From Candidatus Poribacteria bacterium (GTDB taxonomy: Bacteria; Poribacteria; WGA-4E; WGA-3G), in NCBI GenBank assembly GCA_022819945.1, contig JAJEGI010000013.1:16318-80317 (forward strand): a DNA stretch of 64,000 bases, written 5' to 3'. Both the position numbers and the translations under genes were made by a program. The notes beneath the pieces were generated by a model. The model was given only the letters and a program-made list of their open reading frames with translations. It was not told where the DNA came from and did no database searches. Numbering within the stretch: position 1 is the stretch's first letter; each line of letters begins with the position of its first letter. Shown in pieces: positions 59,640 through 64,000 of this stretch.

Positions 59640-59930
59640 TCAAAAACGCTAATCTTTATCAACAGACGGAATTTCGCATATCAAAACATGTCAGCGTAAA
59701 GCAGATCTTGACGGCTTGCCAGATGTCATTTGACAGAAAAAGCAACCGCGAAATTGCCAACGAGCCCGGCTTCACCGAAACCACTTGTATCGAACTGGCG
59801 TAAACTGGAGATCTGGCAAGAATTCGAGGCGGAACTCATTGATGCCTACAAGCAACAAGCACTAAGCCTCGAGCGCGCATCACCCGCACGACGGGGATCG
59901 CACACAACGCACCCGAATCAAAAAGGTTAG
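59640..59930 (+). pseudogene. Frameshifted small HTH protein (terminase-small-subunit/phBC6A51-like)
   Basis: One frame reads SVKQILTACQMSFDRKSNRE, IANEPGFTETT and soon stops; the +1 frame continues VSNWRKLEIWQEFEAELIDA and YKQQALSLERASPARRG. Joined by removing one T at 59785-59786 they give REIANEPGFTETT-VSNWRKLEIW, a good helix-turn-helix with a TVSNWR-like recognition helix. No clear start codon exists. It lies in the leader of the large secreted protein gene and is probably a relic of an inserted phage- or element-derived gene. Confidence 0.6.
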
Positions 59931-60125
59931 TTTATTTTGTAAGAATGGGTTTATTTCCCTGAATCCATTCGACTGTTGAATGGAAGTCTTTGAAGTGTCC
60001 AGTAACCAGTTAAGAGGTTTTCGGAGAATCAGGACACTCTTTAACTGGCAACTCGTAACTGGAAACTGGCAACTTGAAAAAGACTTAACACTATTTTTTC
60101 TATTACATTTGGAGGAAAATTACAC

Positions 60126-63100
60126 ATGTCAATTCGCAAAATGACATTTTCCTTAGCAAGTTTAATTTTAATTTTCGCACTCGCGGCGATACCCGCCATG
60201 GCTCACGATACTGCTCCTGAGGTTGATGGCATTCAACATGGCGATCCCGCTAGTACCCCAACCACTATAGGTACTCACACCCACGCAGATGCCCCAACGG
60301 TGGAATCTATTGAGTTGGTGGGTATTATGGTTGGTACTGCTTCTACCGTTGACGGTATGCAAGTGAAGCTTGTGGATGATGCAGATGGTGCTACTCCTGC
60401 TCTTGCAGATGGGGCGACGGCGGCTGGTCAGTTCGTCGTGAAGATCACGTTTAGCGAAGACGTATATAATGGTACATCAATTGCCATTCCCACTGTTCCC
60501 GCAACCGCAGCAGCGGATGACCTTGTAACCGCAGAGTTAACTCTTACCGCAGCAGCAGAAGCAGCTAGTGCTGTGGACTTGATAACTACTGCTGTTAATC
60601 CCATTACTGTGGCAGCTCTTCAGCATCAGGTAACTGGTCAAACCGTACCTACTATTGCTGCAGCTATTGATGCTGACACAGCAGATCATAGCGTTTTCTG
60701 GGTAACATTCGAGGTACCATCCGAACGCTTTGGTGGTGAGGACGCTGATGCCTCTGATCTCCCGATAGATATCTGGATAAGCGTGAATGCAGATGCAGTG
60801 TATACAGCAACTGGACTTGATTCCCAAGGCCAAACTGTCTACGGTACAGGTAACACCGCGTCGATGAGAGAGAAGTTCACAATCGTATCTGAGTTTGAAA
60901 CTCCGATACCTACCGTGATGATTGAAGCTGCCGCTGGTGCTACGGTTGATGCTCCGTTTACGGCTACTTTGACATTCTCGGATCCAGTCACAGTGCCAAC
61001 AGTTGAAGTTACGGGTGGTGTCGCTGGCACACCTGCACCGGCAACTGCTGGTGACACTATGTCTATGGTTTGGACTGTAGAAATCACACCTGTTCTCAAT
61101 GCTACAGAGGTAACAGTAGATGTCCCTGACACAACAGGAACAGGTACTGCAGCATCAGTAACGGCTACCACTGATTCGACTGATCCGACAGTAGTGATTG
61201 CAATGGGCGCGAGCGGGCAAAGTGGTCGCACACTGCCAATAACGATTACTATTGCTGATGACGTAGCACTCGCAGCGGGCGCAGCTATTGATGAAGCAAC
61301 CGAAGTCACGGTCGCAGGTGGTACGCTTGGTACGCTCACTAGAGCCGGAGATGTCTACTCTGGTGATGTTACAATTAACTACGATACGACTTCAGTAACA
61401 GTCACAGTTGCGGCAGGCGCAGTAGCGGATACATCTGATAATATGAGTGCTGCAGCAGCTATGACTTTCAGCGGGTTAACACCGACTGCCACGCCAACAG
61501 CAGCGATGCTCAAGGCGGGTGAATACATCGTTATTGTCCGTGATAAAATGAATCCGCCACCTTTCGGTAATCTCACACCCAAATTGGCGAGTTGGTCAGA
61601 GGTATCAGATGAAGAAAAGATGCCAGACCTCGAAAGATTGTTTGACATTGGTGGTACGGTCAATGTGAAAGTTACCGGTGCGACACCTCTGCAAGTCGTC
61701 TTCAGCGAAGTGATGTGGGCTGTTGACCAAGGGAACGTTGACGATAGAGCTGCATACCTCGGTGAACAGTGGATTGAACTCCACAACCGCACCTCCGGTG
61801 CCAACGCGAAAGACTTTGCCCTTTCTGCGATAAAGATTAGTAGTAAAGAAGGTCGCCCGGCACTTGCCGAAGAAACGGACCGTATCAGTAACGTCGTTGG
61901 TGCTGGTGATGACTGGGTGCTCGGTAAAGGTCAGAACGGGAACAGTGGTGCTGCGGATGGCAGTGGTAGGGTAGAGTTCATCTCTATGTACCGGGACAAT
62001 AAAGATAAACCCGGACAGCAATATGAAGCGGGACATCAATCCGCTAGTTGGACGAAATCGTCGGAGCTCTATGCGACGAACCATAGAGGCACACCGGGTC
62101 AAATAGAACGTGCTGGTGTTCCCATCATCAAAACAACCAACGCCAATCGCGGTCCGGTCATCTTTAACGAGATCGCGAACCACACCAATCCAGATTACGA
62201 GTGGATTGAAATTAAAAACGTCTCTGGCGGTAATGTGAACCTCAAGAACTATGAAGTCACAATCACCACCGCTGTCGGTACGGATAATGATCTCATTGAT
62301 TTCACAGGCGCGGATCGGAACGTTCCTGCGGGCGGTATTCTGCTCGTTGTTAAGAAAGATCCGACAGGCGATCCGAACCATCCGTTAGCTGCGGGTTGGA
62401 ATTTCGGTGCCAGAAATACGTGGACCCCTGCGAAACCCGGTGAAGCGAACTGGGTGCGGGGCGTGAACGAGAATTCGGCACGCTATATGGTCGCGTCAAC
62501 CTTCAACGCGATGCCAGACGATGGCAACTTCGTGTTGATCCTGCGAGATGAGCATGGAAGGAACGGTTCTACCGATCATGACAACATCCGAGACGTGGCA
62601 GGTTATCACAGCAACCTGAAAGTTGATGACGGCACTCGATTCACGAACCTCTGGCCGCTGAGCAACTTCCCAGCACCTAACTGGACGAACAACAAGTTGG
62701 CAGCGGGAACCGTTCAACGTCGTCAGCACGCGGGTATTGATGGTACGAAGTCGACAGACAAGAACCAGAACGATAAGACGGCTTTCCGTGATGATGATAA
62801 CGGTTGGTCGGGGATCGGCTATAAACGCAGTGCCGCTGCGAATGCCCAGAACGGTGGCACACCGGGACATCCGTTTAGCGCACATGCCAGGCACAACAGA
62901 TTCGATGAGACCACACGTAGCTCGGTGATCGTTAGTGAAGTCATGCCCGCCCAGGGCCCTCGAGACCTGCCAGAGTGGATTGAGCTCCTCAATACATCGG
63001 CTACGGAGAGTGTCAGTGTCGAGAAATGGCGAATCACTATCACCAACCACGACAAGGACAGTGCTGATGGTGCGGACGGTTCATTCGCTGGTGATCTGTC

Positions 63101-63950
63101 TATCTCCTTCACGCTCGGTGCTCATGTCATTCCACCGAACCAGCCGTATCTGATTGTGGCACGCCACGGTCGCGACAAGACCAAACTTCCTGATGAACGT
63201 ATCCATTCGGTCGGTCGGAGAGCGGGTCAGTTGCTCCTGAATCCTTACGGGTTCCAGATAAAGGTTGAAGCGTGGGAAAAGGATAACGTCTATCACGCTG
63301 TTGAGACGGTTGGTAATCTCGGTGCAGCACCGACCAATAATCGGCGTCCCGATGCTCAGTCCTTCCAGGCAGTGGCTTGGGATCTGCCAGCGACTGTAAA
63401 CGCTGATAACGTCCGTGTCTCTCTCGTTCGTGTGCCAGATACAGGTGCAGCGAAAGGCGTTGTTGACGGAATGAAACAGGGTGCTTGGAAACTCTTCGAT
63501 ATGAGTAATCAGATCGGTAAGACGCTTGATGATACCTATTACGGGCATTCCAGTGATCTTGGCTCACCCGGTCATTCTGTCGGTGGTGTCCTCCCCGTAT
63601 CGCTTTCGAAGTTCCGTCCGGAACGGTTGAAAGATACCGGTGAAATCGTTGTCCGTTGGATCACCGAATCTGAGCTGAACAACGCAGGGTTCAACATCCT
63701 CCGTAGCGAAACCCGAGACGGTGAGTTCACGAAAGTTCATTTTGTCGCAGGTCAAGGCACCACTTCTGAGCGGACGCTCTACGAGTGGAAAGACAAGACT
63801 GCGAAACCCAATGTCGTCTACTACTACCAGATTCAAGACGTCTCTCTCGACGGTGAAGTCTCCGTCTTGGCGACGACGCACCTTCGGGGTAACGTCTCCG
63901 CTGCTGGTAAACTCACAACGACATGGGGTGAATTAAAAGCGTTGCAATAA
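60126..63950 (+). CDS. Large secreted protein with Ig-like and lamin-tail (LTD) domains, possible S-layer or surface protein
   Basis: The 1274-residue protein starts at ATG 60126 with GGAGG 11 bases upstream. A signal peptide ends AIPAMAHD. Residues about 30-480 are Ala/Thr/Val-rich Ig-like units (VVKITFSEDVYNG, PFTATLTFSDPVTVPTVEVT, LPITITIADDVALAAGAAID). Three lamin-tail-like domains follow: LQVVFSEVMWAVDQGN...QWIELHNRT near 520, PVIFNEIANHTNPDYEWIEI near 678 and VIVSEVMPAQGPRDLPEWIE near 937. The C-terminus holds a fibronectin-like segment (VVRWITESELNNAGFNILRS, VYYYQIQDVSLDGE). The composition (almost no Cys, high Ala/Thr) and the long multi-promoter leader suggest abundant expression. 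The surface-layer role is inference. Confidence 0.85.
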   Translation: MSIRKMTFSLASLILIFALAAIPAMAHDTAPEVDGIQHGDPASTPTTIGTHTHADAPTVESIELVGIMVGTASTVDGMQVKLVDDADGATPALADGATAAGQFVVKITFSEDVYNGTSIAIPTVPATAAADDLVTAELTLTAAAEAASAVDLITTAVNPITVAALQHQVTGQTVPTIAAAIDADTADHSVFWVTFEVPSERFGGEDADASDLPIDIWISVNADAVYTATGLDSQGQTVYGTGNTASMREKFTIVSEFETPIPTVMIEAAAGATVDAPFTATLTFSDPVTVPTVEVTGGVAGTPAPATAGDTMSMVWTVEITPVLNATEVTVDVPDTTGTGTAASVTATTDSTDPTVVIAMGASGQSGRTLPITITIADDVALAAGAAIDEATEVTVAGGTLGTLTRAGDVYSGDVTINYDTTSVTVTVAAGAVADTSDNMSAAAAMTFSGLTPTATPTAAMLKAGEYIVIVRDKMNPPPFGNLTPKLASWSEVSDEEKMPDLERLFDIGGTVNVKVTGATPLQVVFSEVMWAVDQGNVDDRAAYLGEQWIELHNRTSGANAKDFALSAIKISSKEGRPALAEETDRISNVVGAGDDWVLGKGQNGNSGAADGSGRVEFISMYRDNKDKPGQQYEAGHQSASWTKSSELYATNHRGTPGQIERAGVPIIKTTNANRGPVIFNEIANHTNPDYEWIEIKNVSGGNVNLKNYEVTITTAVGTDNDLIDFTGADRNVPAGGILLVVKKDPTGDPNHPLAAGWNFGARNTWTPAKPGEANWVRGVNENSARYMVASTFNAMPDDGNFVLILRDEHGRNGSTDHDNIRDVAGYHSNLKVDDGTRFTNLWPLSNFPAPNWTNNKLAAGTVQRRQHAGIDGTKSTDKNQNDKTAFRDDDNGWSGIGYKRSAAANAQNGGTPGHPFSAHARHNRFDETTRSSVIVSEVMPAQGPRDLPEWIELLNTSATESVSVEKWRITITNHDKDSADGADGSFAGDLSISFTLGAHVIPPNQPYLIVARHGRDKTKLPDERIHSVGRRAGQLLLNPYGFQIKVEAWEKDNVYHAVETVGNLGAAPTNNRRPDAQSFQAVAWDLPATVNADNVRVSLVRVPDTGAAKGVVDGMKQGAWKLFDMSNQIGKTLDDTYYGHSSDLGSPGHSVGGVLPVSLSKFRPERLKDTGEIVVRWITESELNNAGFNILRSETRDGEFTKVHFVAGQGTTSERTLYEWKDKTAKPNVVYYYQIQDVSLDGEVSVLATTHLRGNVSAAGKLTTTWGELKALQ

Positions 63951-63959
63951 GCAACAACT

Positions 63960-63987
63960 CGGTTATTCAGGGAGAAGTCTATAACCG
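63960..63987 (+). terminator. Possible stem-loop after the LTD protein gene
   Basis: CGGTTAT (63960-63966) can pair with ATAACCG (63981-63987) across a 14-base loop. There is no T-run before the window ends, so a terminator role is uncertain. Confidence 0.3.
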
Positions 63988-64000
63988 AACTAACCTAACC

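Noticed and set aside
61605..62381. 258-residue minus-strand ORF inside the LTD protein gene
   Set aside because: It is an antisense shadow of a gene with signal peptide and recognisable domains; no start signal.

Overview
The window looks like a chromosomal contig from an uncultured marine or sponge-associated bacterium, most likely Candidatus Poribacteria or a close relative. The reasons are a PNPFNPETWIP-type C-terminal secretion/FlgD-like tail, a planctomycete-style set of DUF1501, DUF1549/DUF1553 and cytochrome-WD40 genes, several small-molecule enzymes (sulfatase, enolase-superfamily dehydratase, Gfo/Idh oxidoreductase, amidohydrolase), LamG and YWTD secreted proteins, and many small intergenic palindromes. 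This is a family-level inference from protein style; no rRNA gene is present to confirm it. No tRNA, rRNA, CRISPR array or intact insertion sequence was seen.

Layout. 1-6 kb (minus strand): an edge-truncated substrate-binding/OmpA fusion, a Tat-exported DUF4159 protein, a phosphodiester glycosidase-like protein and purB. 6-9 kb: an alpha/beta hydrolase, then lysA together with a 54-codon relic of a second lysA; a DUF2283 pair sits between relic and gene. 9-15 kb: a repeat-rich spacer, an AT-rich cadherin-like lipoprotein, an enolase-superfamily enzyme, a GxxExxY/DUF805 cassette bracketed by 45-bp inverted repeats, and a sulfatase. 15.6-22 kb: the most unusual block, a 1130-residue protein with a possible primase-like N-terminus, a Cys cluster and a degenerate XPD/DinG-like helicase, converging on a VWA and SNF2-SWIM gene pair. 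22-30 kb: O-methyltransferase, oxidoreductase, a 1042-residue Eis-like acetyltransferase fusion, a decayed nucleoside hydrolase, a glycosidase-like gene, a coiled-coil membrane protein and a LamG remnant. 30.9-37.9 kb: a 2340-residue secreted multidomain metalloprotease-like protein. 38-42 kb: DprA-like protein, TPR protein, a PIN toxin broken by a stop codon, a MazF toxin operon and an amidohydrolase. 42.7-49.3 kb: a beta-propeller lipoprotein and an outer-membrane protein. 49.4-58.8 kb: HicAB, a BlaI/BlaR1-like pair with redoxin and ExbD-like extensions, then DUF1501, DUF1549/1553 and cytochrome-WD40 genes. 58.8-64 kb: a long leader with three near-identical promoter-like elements and a frameshifted HTH gene, followed by a large secreted lamin-tail-domain protein.

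A thread running through the window is that short dispersed repeats have entered coding sequence without breaking the frame: twice in the Eis-like fusion, twice in the propeller lipoprotein, apparently at the signal-peptide junction of the DUF1501 protein, in the helicase-like protein, and across the stop codon of purB. Degraded genes are also common (lysA copy, nucleoside hydrolase, PIN toxin, LamG, HTH), which points to a plastic, repeat-driven genome.
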